Assembly: GCF_007954265.1 (NCBI RefSeq)
Contig: NZ_VOLS01000001.1
Span: 62,001-126,000 of the forward strand
Direction: 5' to 3'
DNA from: Colwellia sp. C1TZA3
GTDB taxonomy: Bacteria; Pseudomonadota; Gammaproteobacteria; Enterobacterales; Alteromonadaceae
DNA: 64,000 nt
Shown here one piece after another: positions 9,907 through 19,707 of this stretch (the stretch's first letter is position 1; the number at the start of each line of letters is the position of its first letter). Position numbers and translations under genes: made by a program. The notes beneath the pieces are model-generated. The model was not told the DNA's origin. It was given only the letters and a program-made list of their open reading frames with translations, and did not search any database.

Positions 9907-9938
9907 AAAATTCACGGTACTATTTATGCGTGAATTTT
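9907..9938. promoter_or_regulatory. Inverted repeat in the argC-argE intergenic region, candidate ArgR-controlled site
   Basis: Perfect 10-bp arms AAAATTCACG (9907-9916) and CGTGAATTTT (9929-9938) separated by 12 bases, about 30-60 bases upstream of argC. It contains the ATTCA and TGAAT half-sites of ARG boxes, spaced 21 bases apart, which equals the usual box-to-box period. The canonical TGAAT-N4-ATTCA order is matched only partly on the left (GAAAT-CAAA-ATTCA). A second weaker pair, TTATGC...GCATAA, is at 10135-10155 near argE. The rest of the 312-base divergent region shows no gene. Confidence 0.45.
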
Positions 9939-10187
9939 GCAATTCTATTCAGCTTCAACCCATTATTTTCTAGCTTTATGACCAAAAACATATCACTATC
10001 TAGAAAATCGAGACTTACAGAACTAATATTTGACGCTATTGTCGTCGCTTCGTTGGATACATTATAAACATTTTCATAGTATGGTTGAATTAGGCTCTTT
10101 ACATTGTGTTGCTAAAGTACCACCATATAAATAGTTATGCAACTTATCGGCATAATTACCCAAAAATAATCTAGGTTGTTAAATATA

Positions 10188-11348
10188 ATGAAAAAGCTAA
10201 ATAAAAAACTCCCCAATTTTACCCAAGCCATTAGCCAATTAATCGCCCAGCCAAGTATTAGCTCTTCGCAATCGAGCTGGGATCAAAGTAATGAAGGGGT
10301 AATAAATTTACTGTCAGCTTGGTTTGAAACCTTAGGCTTTACTGTCACTATCCAAGCGGTTCCAGACACTAAAGGTAAGTTTAATATGTTAGCTAAATTA
10401 GGTACCGGCGTAGGGGGCTTATTACTTGCAGGCCACAGCGACACCGTGCCTTTTGATGAAAACAGTTGGTTATCAGATCCACTAAAAATCACGGATAACG
10501 ATAATAAACTTTTTGGCCTGGGTAGCTGTGACATGAAAGGTTTTTTTGCTTTTATTTTGCAAGTTTGTCAACACATTGACCTAAGTTCATTAAAGAAGCC
10601 GTTATACGTTTTAGCGACTGCCGATGAAGAAACCACCATGGCTGGCGCACGATTTTTTGCTAACAGTGAAATAATAAAACCTGACGTTGCTATTATAGGT
10701 GAGCCAACAAATTTAGTGCCGGTGGTGATGCACAAAGGCCATATGTCTCATAAAATTAGCATTAAGGGCCAGGCTGGACATTCAAGCAAACCAGCAAGCG
10801 GGGTTAACGCCATTGAAATAATGCATCAGGTGATCAGTGGATTATTCAAACTTAGAGAAAAACTCAGCCTAAGCTATCAAAATGAAGCTTTTGATGTTCA
10901 AACACCGACAATGAATTTAGGAGCTATTAGAGGTGGTGACAATGCGAATCGAATTTGTGGTCATTGTGAGCTTGATATTGATATGCGCTCTTTACCTGGT
11001 ATGAAAGATGAAGAACTAGTGGCGTGGTTAGCAAAAGCTTTGCAGCCTATTGCTGAAAAATATCCCGGACGACTGACCATAGACGAGCTTGACCCGAGTT
11101 CACCCAGTTTTCAACAAACAGCTGAAAGTGAATTAGTCCTGACCGCTGAAAAAATTTCTGGCCATACTTGTTGCGCGGTAAATTACGCAACAGAAGCACC
11201 ATTTATTCAACAATTGGGTTGTCAAACTATTGTTATGGGCCCAGGTTCAATTGATCAGGCACATCAACCTAATGAATATTTAGCCCATAGTGAAATTACA
11301 AAAACTGAGCTGTTACTGACTAAAGTTATTCATCATTACTGTTTTTAA
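10188..11348 (+). CDS. argE: Acetylornithine deacetylase
   Basis: Zinc-dependent M20 hydrolase that removes the acetyl group from N-acetylornithine, making this a linear (non-recycling) arginine pathway. Metal and catalytic motifs are GHSDTVPFD (His and Asp), LGSCDMKGFFAF (bridging Asp), ATADEETTMAG (catalytic Glu pair) and IGEPTNL, with a final His in AHQPNEYLA. I chose the ATG at 10188 (MKKLNKKLPNFTQAIS, 386 aa) because it aligns with E. coli ArgE. An in-frame TTG 12 bases earlier is possible but has no better ribosome site. It is divergent from argCBFGH(A) and ends 73 bases from the convergent gene at 11422. Confidence 0.95.
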   Translation: MKKLNKKLPNFTQAISQLIAQPSISSSQSSWDQSNEGVINLLSAWFETLGFTVTIQAVPDTKGKFNMLAKLGTGVGGLLLAGHSDTVPFDENSWLSDPLKITDNDNKLFGLGSCDMKGFFAFILQVCQHIDLSSLKKPLYVLATADEETTMAGARFFANSEIIKPDVAIIGEPTNLVPVVMHKGHMSHKISIKGQAGHSSKPASGVNAIEIMHQVISGLFKLREKLSLSYQNEAFDVQTPTMNLGAIRGGDNANRICGHCELDIDMRSLPGMKDEELVAWLAKALQPIAEKYPGRLTIDELDPSSPSFQQTAESELVLTAEKISGHTCCAVNYATEAPFIQQLGCQTIVMGPGSIDQAHQPNEYLAHSEITKTELLLTKVIHHYCF

Positions 11349-11421
11349 CTTTTAATAAGTCAAAAAAGGCAGTTGGCGAAATAAAATTAAGCTTACCCGC
11401 TAATGTAGACCCTATTTATGC

Positions 11422-12879
11422 TTAGCGGGCACGACTCCAGAGTTTTTGGTTAACTTTGTTGGAAAAGTATTCCACTGGTTGCCAACAACGTGGCAATAAA
11501 TCGAGTTCTTTTCGTTCAAGATAGTTTGATGACAACAATGACAGAATTTCATTTAGCCGCGCTTTGCTCATACTGGAAAAATTTTGCGCTGTTTCTACAA
11601 AGTATAAGTTATTGCTTTTTTTTACTACCAAGTCATGGCCATGGCCAATAAAGGTCAGGTGTCTAGAGGTTACACGGCATTTAGGTTCATTAGGTTTATC
11701 AGGATAGAGCTGAGTGACTATCGCATATTCGTAGCGAGCTTCCTGGTAAACATCATTTGGCATGTATATCACCCCAAATCCTTGTGGAAAATCGCCAGTA
11801 ATTTGATATAAAGCATCAACAACACTGCGACTACAACGACCTCGCTCAGCATTTTTATATAAGACTTGGTATACTCTCGGTAATAGTTTGTAGTTATAAT
11901 TATCTTTAGTTGATAAGACAATGCTGGTATATATTTGGGGTATTTTTAATAGATTACCCACACCTAACTTCGGTTGGACACTACTCATTAGCAGTTGCTT
12001 AACAAAACGCAAGGTTTTGATTTGTGTACTCGCGAAAGCCTCTCTTTCAGCAACAGAGTCACCTAGATAATTTACCGCACCAATACCATTGAGAAGATAC
12101 TTAGTGGTTTCACGATAGTTAATCTGTAATAAGGCCTTACGCTCTGCAACCTGTAAAGTACGAAAATGGTCTAACTTGCCGTCAAGACCTTTTATGATGT
12201 TCTGTGCCTTAGGATGATAATGGCCAATATCTTGTAGTATGGCAGCCATTATCACCGGGATTTTCACATCATCGGCAAATTGGCGAAAGGCCTCTGCGCT
12301 GCCATTACGTAATTCATTAAAATCAACAGCCACTATGTCAGCTAATTCTTGTGTTAAAGCGTCTGCTGACGAAGGATTTTTTAAGCAAGCTTGATCTAGC
12401 AACCTTAAAGCCAGTACAGCTCTATACAAAGGTTTACTGCGCTCGTTTTCAACAGCTACTTTACTGCCTTCAGTCGGCAATAATAATTGAATAGTGCCTA
12501 ATAGCTCTGCTGATTTGCGCTTAGTTTCAACCAGACTTTCACCTTCACATAGTTCGAGGATATCTCGACAGATCTGCTGTAAATGTTGCGCGCGTTCATT
12601 ACGCTCTGCACTTATCGATTTTAAGTATACTTGCTGTTCACGTTCAAGGTTAAAAAGTTTCTTGTTGCTTTTGTCACTATCAATTTGTACTAACTTGGTC
12701 ATTTCATTTTTAAGGACATTAACTTTGCCTTGTGAGAGCGACTCTAGCTCGTAAAATGCTATGGCCCTTTCCAAGACAGAATCTTTTAAAGGACTAGGTC
12801 CGTAAATTTTAATTAATAAAATTTTGACCTTTGCAGTAAACTTAGTATCACCAGAGAAATTTTTCAACATGAGTTCCAT
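11422..12879 (-). CDS. Uncharacterised protein with a degenerate HD/HD-GYP-like region
   Basis: I do not recognise this 485-aa protein as a named family. The N-terminal third (about 60-125) is charged and probably coiled-coil. The middle contains AAILQDIGHYHPKAQ (about 210-224), reminiscent of an HD metal site with the order altered. The later stretch ALYQITGDFPQGFGVIYMP (about 363-381) resembles the end of HD-GYP domains, where L...G.YP.G..V is common. The canonical HD and GYP residues are not clearly intact, so c-di-GMP phosphodiesterase activity is doubtful; a sensor or scaffold is possible. No signal peptide or membrane segment is visible. It is convergent with argE and has its own 409-base upstream region. 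Confidence 0.6.
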   Translation of the reverse strand: MELMLKNFSGDTKFTAKVKILLIKIYGPSPLKDSVLERAIAFYELESLSQGKVNVLKNEMTKLVQIDSDKSNKKLFNLEREQQVYLKSISAERNERAQHLQQICRDILELCEGESLVETKRKSAELLGTIQLLLPTEGSKVAVENERSKPLYRAVLALRLLDQACLKNPSSADALTQELADIVAVDFNELRNGSAEAFRQFADDVKIPVIMAAILQDIGHYHPKAQNIIKGLDGKLDHFRTLQVAERKALLQINYRETTKYLLNGIGAVNYLGDSVAEREAFASTQIKTLRFVKQLLMSSVQPKLGVGNLLKIPQIYTSIVLSTKDNYNYKLLPRVYQVLYKNAERGRCSRSVVDALYQITGDFPQGFGVIYMPNDVYQEARYEYAIVTQLYPDKPNEPKCRVTSRHLTFIGHGHDLVVKKSNNLYFVETAQNFSSMSKARLNEILSLLSSNYLERKELDLLPRCWQPVEYFSNKVNQKLWSRAR

Positions 12880-13288
12880 TCGTATCTGTAATAGCCATTA
12901 AAATAATAGTGCGGTCATTCTAACGCTTAAGTAACCAGCTTAGAACAAACTAAATGTGTAAGTATATCAGCTATATTTCATGCATTTTGTGATGTGAGTA
13001 GATTGCTATTGAGCTCACTAAATAGTGAATATATTCATTTGATTGTGGTCGTGCTAATCAAGTGAAGTTTTTCAGTACTTGCTTGCGCAATCGGGTGAGT
13101 TAACAATCGATAATACTGCTTAACATTGAACAAATTCGTTAAAATGTCAATACTAAAGTAACTGGCGAGACAAAACCTTAAAAAATACGGTTATATTAGC
13201 AGCACTTGATCGAGACTGTGCATTAGAACATACTGACTAGACCCTAAGGTAATATACAAATTTGCCACTTTGGCAATTAAGGATAGTA
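12880..13288. other. Intergenic region between two divergent genes
   Basis: 409 AT-rich bases between the gene at 11422-12879 and the DUF2970 gene. Promoters for both directions should lie here. I see no convincing -35/-10 pair, repeat or RNA gene. Confidence 0.4.
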
Positions 13289-13480
13289 ATGGCTTCAAGC
13301 AACTTTAAAGAAACACTCAAAAGTGTTGGCGCAGCATTTTTTGGCGTGCAAAGTGATAAGAATAGGGAACGAGACTTTACTCAAGGTAAATTTAGTCATT
13401 TCGTTATTGCTGGTTTAATTGCCGTGGTGTTATTTATTGCCACATTAATTGCCATTGTTAGTTTCATTTTACCTAGTTAG
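13289..13480 (+). CDS. Small DUF2970 inner-membrane protein
   Basis: A 63-aa protein, MASSNFKETLKSVGAAFFGVQ..., with a soluble charged head (QSDKNRERDFTQGKFSHF) and one C-terminal membrane helix (VIAGLIAVVLFIATLIAIVSFIL, about 39-61). This head-plus-helix pattern and the phrase AAFFGVQ...RDF..G...HF are typical of DUF2970, a family of unknown function common in Proteobacteria. The ATG at 13289 has a good AAGGA site 6 bases upstream; a longer reading from a TTG at 13262 is rejected for lack of one. It is convergent with dam, with 163 bases between them. Confidence 0.8.
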   Translation: MASSNFKETLKSVGAAFFGVQSDKNRERDFTQGKFSHFVIAGLIAVVLFIATLIAIVSFILPS

Positions 13481-13643
13481 TACAGCAAAGTTTCAGTACC
13501 GGTGAACTAAACGTTAAACATCATTAAAAATAAGGGCTTATAACTTCACCTTAAAACATTGATTTATCTTATCTTTTGTTAACTATTAAGCATCACTTGA
13601 TGTAAGTAGATACACCCATTTTAATTGCTTTAGTGGCCATTAC

Positions 13644-14459
13644 TTAATAAAGCGCGAGTAACTCTGACACTTTATTACGGTTATTACCTTTTGGACTAAT
13701 GGTTCGAGACACTTCTATAGCATGATGTTTTTTTGCATGCTGATATATTTTTCGCGTCCAGATAGTATCGTGATTACTGATCAATACTGATATCTGGCGA
13801 CTTTTGGTCACTTCTTCTACCGCATTAGCTAAATCAGCTTGTTCATCTAAACCAAAGCCGTTACCTGAATAACTGGTAAAGCTCGCTGTTTTACTTAGCG
13901 GCACGTAAGGAGGATCGCAATAAATCACATCGCCTGATTTCGCATGAGCAAAGGTTTGTCGATAACCATCACAAATAAAGACCGCTTTTGCCGCTTTTTC
14001 GGCAAAATAATGCAGCTCAGCTTCAGGAAAGTAGGGACGTTTATATTGACCAAAAGGTACATTATAACCGCCAGATTTATTGTATCGACATAGACCATTA
14101 TAGCCATGGCGATTCATGTAGAGAAACACTAGCGATCTAAAGTAAGGGTCTGAGCTGGCATTAAAGTCTTTTCGCAGTTGATAGTAACTTTCTGCCTGAT
14201 TATTTTCAGGTGAAAAAAATCGACGAGCATCAGCGATAAATTTATCTGGTGTTCGCTGCACAATACGATATAAATTGATCAGATCTTGATTTATATCATT
14301 AAGTAAATATTCGTCATAATCACTATTTAGAAACACAGAACCGGCGCCAACAAAAGGTTCAATCAGACGATTTCCTTTTGGTAAAATAGAATTTATGACA
14401 TCGGTTAGTGCGTATTTACCACCCGCCCATTTTAAAAAAGCTCGATGTTTTTTCTTCAT
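13644..14459 (-). CDS. dam: DNA adenine methylase (GATC)
   Basis: S-adenosylmethionine-dependent methylation of adenine in GATC, used in mismatch-repair strand choice and replication control. The 271-aa protein matches E. coli Dam (278 aa). It has the AdoMet motif FLKWAGGKY (8-16) with EPFVGAGSVF (34-43), the target-recognition stretch FLYMNRHGYNGLCRYN (about 112-127) and catalytic DPPY (182-185). It is the last gene of the pilMNOPQ-aroK-aroB-damX-dam block, 79 bases after damX. This conserved context, and the absence of a partner endonuclease, argue for housekeeping Dam. Confidence 0.97.
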   Translation of the reverse strand: MKKKHRAFLKWAGGKYALTDVINSILPKGNRLIEPFVGAGSVFLNSDYDEYLLNDINQDLINLYRIVQRTPDKFIADARRFFSPENNQAESYYQLRKDFNASSDPYFRSLVFLYMNRHGYNGLCRYNKSGGYNVPFGQYKRPYFPEAELHYFAEKAAKAVFICDGYRQTFAHAKSGDVIYCDPPYVPLSKTASFTSYSGNGFGLDEQADLANAVEEVTKSRQISVLISNHDTIWTRKIYQHAKKHHAIEVSRTISPKGNNRNKVSELLALY

Positions 14460-14538
14460 AGCACCTACAAATCCAAAAATTTAGCAACAGATACTGAGCA
14501 TCTGAAAAGTAAGCGGGGATTGTATCCTGAATTAGCCT

Positions 14539-15897
14539 TTATTGGGAGAGCAGAAATACATTGATTTCGTTATTAATAACTGTAACTGGCTTTATCCAGG
14601 GTTGCCGTGCTGATAACGATTTTGGTAACCCTGCTAAGGCAGACTGTGCCGCTGATTTATCTGCATACACAGAGCTGGTGATAACTATTAGCGGTTTATT
14701 ATTTAATAAACGCTGATAAACCTGATAGTCGATTGTCGTTAAATCCTCAAATAATGTACTTGGCAATTTCACATCGCTATAGGCGGCTAATTGAATAACA
14801 TAACCAAGGTTATTACTGTAGTAATCATTGTTGACGGTAACTTGATTAGCTAATTTATTCTGCTCTATTATCGCCTGTACTTTACGCCGACTCGCTAAAG
14901 GCTTAAACACTGTACCAGTGGCTGCTAGACTATTTGCACTTTCTGCTGTTATTGCAGATATAACATCAGCAGGCGATGCCGGTAACGCTGGCACTTTTTT
15001 CGGCAACACTGGTAATGGATTGATTAACGAAGAATAAATATCTTTAGGTCTGGCGGCAAGCTTAGTACTTTCAGTTTCAGTTTTAGTTTTAGTTTTAGTT
15101 TCAGGCTCAGCAATCTCTGCACGATTAATAGCTAATACCATGGTTTGCGGTTTTGCTAATACTTCGGTTAATGATATGTCTGCTTGCTTGTTAGCGATGA
15201 CTAGTCTTGAAAAATTAAAACTGTCTAACTGTAATAAATTAACCACCAAGATGGCTAGGCCAAGTAAAAAGACTAAAGCACCAATTAACCATTTATTTTG
15301 ATTAATAAAATGCCATTTTGGCCGAGTGTTTTTAAATATTGCCGATGTCGTTGACAGGAGTTGCCCTGATTGTGCCGATAATAATGTCAGTTTATTGTCA
15401 AATAAGCTTTTATTATTCGCCACAGTTTTACCCGCATGTGCGGAGCCAAACATCACAATATTAACCATCAAATTGGCTTTTTTAGCGATAGCGGCTAGTT
15501 GTGATAGCTCATGAAATAACTGCAATGATAAATGCTGAGCACTGTCGAGCACAATACTAATACTCTGCTGCGATTTTTTCGCTAAATTAATCACACTAAC
15601 GGCTAACGATATTTCTGGGTCAAATAATTCACCCGTATATAACTGTTCGATTATACGGCAACGAATTTGAATATTATTAAACTGGGCAGAAAGTGAGATA
15701 TAGGCAGCATTATGCTGCTCTGGTAAACTGGCTAGAAACTGGCTGGAAATAGGAGCGTTTTGTTCAGCGCTTTCGTCGATAACTAAAATAGCTTGTTTTG
15801 AAAAACGTAGAATATAGTCTATGCGTGCGTAGGCACTAATTTTAGTGACACTGGTATTATCATTAGATATGCCAATATTTTTCATTAACGCTGACAT
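14539..15897 (-). CDS. damX: DamX-like SPOR-domain cell-division protein
   Basis: A 452-aa membrane protein predicted to bind denuded septal peptidoglycan. The N-terminal half (about 20-190) looks like a AAA/ExeA-type fold without a Walker A loop. One membrane helix follows (WLIGALVFLLGLAILVVNLL, about 204-223), then a low-complexity periplasmic linker with alternating Lys-Thr/Glu-Thr residues (KTKTKTETESTK, encoded by a short tandem repeat near 15069-15112). The C-terminal SPOR domain (YVIQLAAYSD..., about 367-449) is the peptidoglycan binder. It is placed between aroB (22-base gap) and dam, as in enterobacteria and Shewanella. The repeat-encoded linker could vary in length between strains. 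Confidence 0.88.
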   Translation of the reverse strand: MSALMKNIGISNDNTSVTKISAYARIDYILRFSKQAILVIDESAEQNAPISSQFLASLPEQHNAAYISLSAQFNNIQIRCRIIEQLYTGELFDPEISLAVSVINLAKKSQQSISIVLDSAQHLSLQLFHELSQLAAIAKKANLMVNIVMFGSAHAGKTVANNKSLFDNKLTLLSAQSGQLLSTTSAIFKNTRPKWHFINQNKWLIGALVFLLGLAILVVNLLQLDSFNFSRLVIANKQADISLTEVLAKPQTMVLAINRAEIAEPETKTKTKTETESTKLAARPKDIYSSLINPLPVLPKKVPALPASPADVISAITAESANSLAATGTVFKPLASRRKVQAIIEQNKLANQVTVNNDYYSNNLGYVIQLAAYSDVKLPSTLFEDLTTIDYQVYQRLLNNKPLIVITSSVYADKSAAQSALAGLPKSLSARQPWIKPVTVINNEINVFLLSQ

Positions 15898-15919
15898 GCT
15901 TCACCTATGCTGAATAAAA

Positions 15920-16984
15920 TTACAGAATTTGTTGAAGGTGTTGCTCACTAACCTCGTCATTGATTTCAGATTGGCCAATAGCGGTTGGAAGAATAAAACG
16001 TAGCTTTCCGGCTAAGTTCTTTTTATCGCGACGCATATGACAAATAAATTCATCAAAACCCATATTTTCTGGTGCAATTAACGGTAAATCAAAGGCAGAC
16101 AGTAAAGTTTCAATACGACGAAGATCTGACACTTCAAGCAAATTCATTGTTACTGATAACTTAGCAGCAAGTACCATGCCAGTAGCAACAGCTTCACCAT
16201 GTAACCAATTACCGTAACCTTGGTCAGCTTCAATAGCGTGGCCAAAGGTATGTCCTAGATTTAATAAAGCACGCACACCGGTTTCTGTTTCATCTTCAGC
16301 AACAATGTTGGCTTTGCATTGACAGCAACGTTCAATCATCTGCATTAAAATCTTATTTTCACCCGCTTTTATTGCGTCAATATGCTGTTCAAGCCAAGTA
16401 AAAAAATCACCATCACCTAATATACCGTACTTAATAACTTCAGCCATGCCAGCATTAAATTCTCTAACCGGTAAAGTTGATAGGCTTGCTAGGTCAATAA
16501 ATACCGCTTTAGGTTGATAGAACGCGCCTATCATATTTTTGCCTAAAGGATGATTAACGGCTGTTTTTCCACCCACTGAAGAGTCAACTTGAGACAGTAC
16601 AGTAGTGGGTATTTGAATAAAATCAATGCCACGCTGATAACACGCGGCAGCAAAGCCTGTGATATCACCAATCACCCCGCCACCTAGCGCGATTAAGGTT
16701 GTATCTCTGCCGTGATTACCCGCTAGCAGATGTGACATTATCCGTTCAAAATTTGCTAAGCTTTTCTGCGCTTCACCATCAGGTAATATCACTTCATCAA
16801 GCTCAAAACCGCTGAGGCTATGTTTCATTTGCTCTAAATAAAGTGGTGCAACGATGTCATTACTGACAATACAGACACGCTTACTGCGGATATGACTAGA
16901 CAACAGTTCACTATTTGCTAATAGTCCGCTGTCTATGTAGATTGGATAACTGCGTTTGCCCAGTTTAACCTGAAGTGTTGTCAT
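15920..16984 (-). CDS. aroB: 3-dehydroquinate synthase
   Basis: NAD- and metal-dependent second step of the shikimate pathway, converting DAHP to 3-dehydroquinate. The 354-aa length is typical (E. coli 362). Seen are the NAD-binding segment [19 protein letters not shown] (about 99-117), [20 protein letters not shown] (about 126-145) with active-site Lys and Asp residues, and metal-ligand histidines in [12 protein letters not shown] (about 247-258) and [10 protein letters not shown]. It starts 11 bases after aroK ends, so the two are cotranscribed. Confidence 0.97.
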   Translation of the reverse strand: MTTLQVKLGKRSYPIYIDSGLLANSELLSSHIRSKRVCIVSNDIVAPLYLEQMKHSLSGFELDEVILPDGEAQKSLANFERIMSHLLAGNHGRDTTLIALGGGVIGDITGFAAACYQRGIDFIQIPTTVLSQVDSSVGGKTAVNHPLGKNMIGAFYQPKAVFIDLASLSTLPVREFNAGMAEVIKYGILGDGDFFTWLEQHIDAIKAGENKILMQMIERCCQCKANIVAEDETETGVRALLNLGHTFGHAIEADQGYGNWLHGEAVATGMVLAAKLSVTMNLLEVSDLRRIETLLSAFDLPLIAPENMGFDEFICHMRRDKKNLAGKLRFILPTAIGQSEINDEVSEQHLQQIL

Positions 16985-16995
16985 AGATATGTCGT

Positions 16996-17514
16996 TTAAA
17001 AGTCCAAGCGTTCAACTATTTTACTTGCAACAACTTTCGCACTTTGGTCATCCGTCTGCACGATAACATCGGCAATTTCTTCATATAACGGATTACGCTC
17101 TACAGCTAAGTTTTCAAGTACTGTTCTCGGTTCTTCATCAGTTTGTAGTAGCGGACGACGTCGGTCTCTTTGAGTACGAGCAACTTGTTTATCTATGGTT
17201 GTTTCTAGATAAACTACAATGCCGCGTGCTGACAAGCGATTACGTACTTGAGCGCTGATCACAGATCCACCACCAGTAGCCAAAACAATTCCCTGTTTTT
17301 CACTTAAGTCTTCAATAACTGACTCTTCTCTGATACGAAAACCTTCTTCGCCTTCAAGATCAAAAACCCACGCGATATCTGCACCAGTACGACGTTCGAT
17401 TTCTTGATCTGAATCAAAAAACTCTAGATGTAGCTTATCCGCTAATTCTCTACCAATGGTGCTTTTGCCTGCGCCCATTGGGCCTACAAGGAAAATATTA
17501 CGTTTTTCTGCCAT
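16996..17514 (-). CDS. aroK: Shikimate kinase I
   Basis: ATP-dependent phosphorylation of shikimate to shikimate-3-phosphate. The P-loop GPMGAGKST (11-19), the substrate residues [11 protein letters not shown] (33-43), GGGSV (about 79-83) and the lid arginines RRRPLL are present. The ATG at 17514 gives 172 aa starting [11 protein letters not shown], matching E. coli AroK (173 aa). The open frame extends 46 codons further upstream, but that part has no family similarity and is rejected. It lies between pilQ (144-base gap) and aroB in the classical pilQ-aroK-aroB order. Confidence 0.96.
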   Translation of the reverse strand: MAEKRNIFLVGPMGAGKSTIGRELADKLHLEFFDSDQEIERRTGADIAWVFDLEGEEGFRIREESVIEDLSEKQGIVLATGGGSVISAQVRNRLSARGIVVYLETTIDKQVARTQRDRRRPLLQTDEEPRTVLENLAVERNPLYEEIADVIVQTDDQSAKVVASKIVERLDF

Positions 17515-17658
17515 TAGATTAATTAATACTCGTTTATTTATTACGTGAACAGGTAAGAGAGAACCTCTCTCGAAAATTTCAAGGGCGCAATTATCGCAAT
17601 TGTTGGGTACAAATTGCAAGCCTGTAAGATGAAAACACCACCTTACAGGCAAATTAAC

Positions 17659-19707
17659 TTAAAATCTTTCGGTAACTATGCGTGGTGTAACGAATATTAG
17701 CAGTTCTTTTTTCTCATTAAAGTTACTGCTATTCCTAAACATCCAACCAAAATAGGGAATATCGCCCAAAACAGGTACTTTTGACACTGAACTAATAATT
17801 TGTTGTTGATAAATTCCACCCAGTACGATGGTTTCGCCATTATTCACTAAAACTTGCGTACCTATTCTCTGGGTATCGATAGCAGGTGCCGTGCCATTTG
17901 AAAGATCAGACACCGTATCTTGCGTTACCACCAAGTCCAAAATAATTCTATCATCAGGGGTAATATGCGGTGTTACCGTTAAGCTTAATACCGCTTTTTT
18001 AAATTGTGTTGATGTAGCACCACTTGATGCAGCTTCTTGGTATGGAATTTCCACACCTTGCTCTATATAAGCTTCTTTTTGATTTGCCGTTGTAATGCGC
18101 GGACTGGCAATTATTTCGCCTTTATTTTCTTTTTCCATCGCACTTAATTCAAGGTCAAGAATAGTACCATCAGCTAAGCGGGCAACTTGAAAAGCAATAC
18201 TGCCCGCTGGGTTTGCTACCGGTAGATTTACATTTAATCGTTCACTTAGTGAAGGAATGGAGCTATTTCCAGCAGCTGACAAAGTACCTGATGTTGAAGA
18301 CTCACCATCAGAGTCTGTTACGCCCCAGCGAATACCTAATTCTTCATTAATGTTATCTTTTACTGTCACCATACGAGATTCGATAATCACTTGGCGAACA
18401 GGGATGTCTAATACCAAGACCATACGCTTAATGTCTTCGATACTTTTAGCGGTATCGCGGAGCAGTAAGGTGTTGGTTCTTTCATCAACACTGACACTGC
18501 CGCGCGTAGATAAGATGCTGTTGTCTTCATTTTTAATTAATTCAGCAAATTCAGCGGCTTTTGCATAGTTAACTTGCACATATTCAGAATATAACGGTGC
18601 TAGTTCTTCAACTTGTTGCTGGGCCTGCAAGTCACGTGCTTCTCGAGCGGCTAATTCATCACTGGGCGCAACCATAAGAATATTGCCTTGCATGCGTTTG
18701 TCTAAGCCTTTGACCTTTAAAATAATGTCAAGCGCTTGATCCCAAGGTACGCCATCTAATCTCAAGGTAATATTACCGACAACCGTGTCACTGGTCACTA
18801 AATTAAAACCGTTATAATCAGCAATAATTTGCAAGACAGTGCGTACCGAAATATCTTGAAAATTTAATGATATTGCCCTACCACTAAAATTTTCTTCTTC
18901 GCCTAGGTAACCGTCCTCTTTGATTTTAGCGTTTATTGTCAATGAAAACACATCATTAAACTGTTGATGCTTATATTCAAACGGTCCGTCAATATTAACC
19001 ACTAGGCGCGCATTACGTCCTTCTTTAAAGGTTTCAATACCGGTAACCAGTGTGCCAAAATCAGTGACATCTAATTTATAAATGTGATCTTCTAGAATTT
19101 CAGTATTATGAAATTCGATATAAAGTTTTCCGAGTTTATCACTGACATCGACAGCCACCTTACTATCGATAAGCTTAACCAAAAGTTGTGCTTCATTTTG
19201 CTGACCACGTTTAAAATCAATATTATCTATCTGATTTATAAAACCATGTCCAAGGGGGATTAGCTGCGTTACCGCGTTATTTACCCGGCCGGTGTTTAAA
19301 GTTAAAGCAAAGGTATTATCTTTTTGGATAACGTCGAAAATTGATAAATGCTGCAAATTTACATTGGCAACAACTTTACCAGCCACTTTTTGCACAGTGA
19401 TATCTTTTACCCCTGCATGCTCAATCAGTGTAGTCGCTATCGCAGGATTAAATTGCTCAGCATCAAAGGTTATTTTTACTTGTGCCGGCGTCATTGACGT
19501 GGTCACTTTTGGTGGCACAACCATTTTATCTGATAGCTCGAATACCAATTCAATTTCATTATTTTGAATGGTGTTATAGCTAATGCCTGTTAATTCGTTC
19601 GCCCAAGAAAAAGTAGATAGCATGCATAGATAGGCGACCGTCATTAACTTTATTTTTTTACAATGTGTCATAAGATTATCGTTTTTTATTTTATTAAATA
19701 GCAACAT
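17659..19707 (-). CDS. pilQ: Type IV pilus secretin
   Basis: Outer-membrane secretin through which the type IV pilus passes. The 682-aa protein begins with a signal peptide (hydrophobic LMTVAYLCMLSTFSWA, ending at about residue 36). It then has AMIN peptidoglycan-binding repeats (about 37-260), an STN domain (NFSGRAISLNFQDISVRTVL, about 268-340), an N0/N1 region, and the C-terminal secretin domain with VPVLGDIPYFGWMFR (about 646-660) near the end. The start at 19707 overlaps the pilP stop by one base (TAATG) and has AAGGAAG just upstream; a later Met at about residue 13 is possible. Last gene of pilMNOPQ. Confidence 0.95.
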   Translation of the reverse strand: MLLFNKIKNDNLMTHCKKIKLMTVAYLCMLSTFSWANELTGISYNTIQNNEIELVFELSDKMVVPPKVTTSMTPAQVKITFDAEQFNPAIATTLIEHAGVKDITVQKVAGKVVANVNLQHLSIFDVIQKDNTFALTLNTGRVNNAVTQLIPLGHGFINQIDNIDFKRGQQNEAQLLVKLIDSKVAVDVSDKLGKLYIEFHNTEILEDHIYKLDVTDFGTLVTGIETFKEGRNARLVVNIDGPFEYKHQQFNDVFSLTINAKIKEDGYLGEEENFSGRAISLNFQDISVRTVLQIIADYNGFNLVTSDTVVGNITLRLDGVPWDQALDIILKVKGLDKRMQGNILMVAPSDELAAREARDLQAQQQVEELAPLYSEYVQVNYAKAAEFAELIKNEDNSILSTRGSVSVDERTNTLLLRDTAKSIEDIKRMVLVLDIPVRQVIIESRMVTVKDNINEELGIRWGVTDSDGESSTSGTLSAAGNSSIPSLSERLNVNLPVANPAGSIAFQVARLADGTILDLELSAMEKENKGEIIASPRITTANQKEAYIEQGVEIPYQEAASSGATSTQFKKAVLSLTVTPHITPDDRIILDLVVTQDTVSDLSNGTAPAIDTQRIGTQVLVNNGETIVLGGIYQQQIISSVSKVPVLGDIPYFGWMFRNSSNFNEKKELLIFVTPRIVTERF

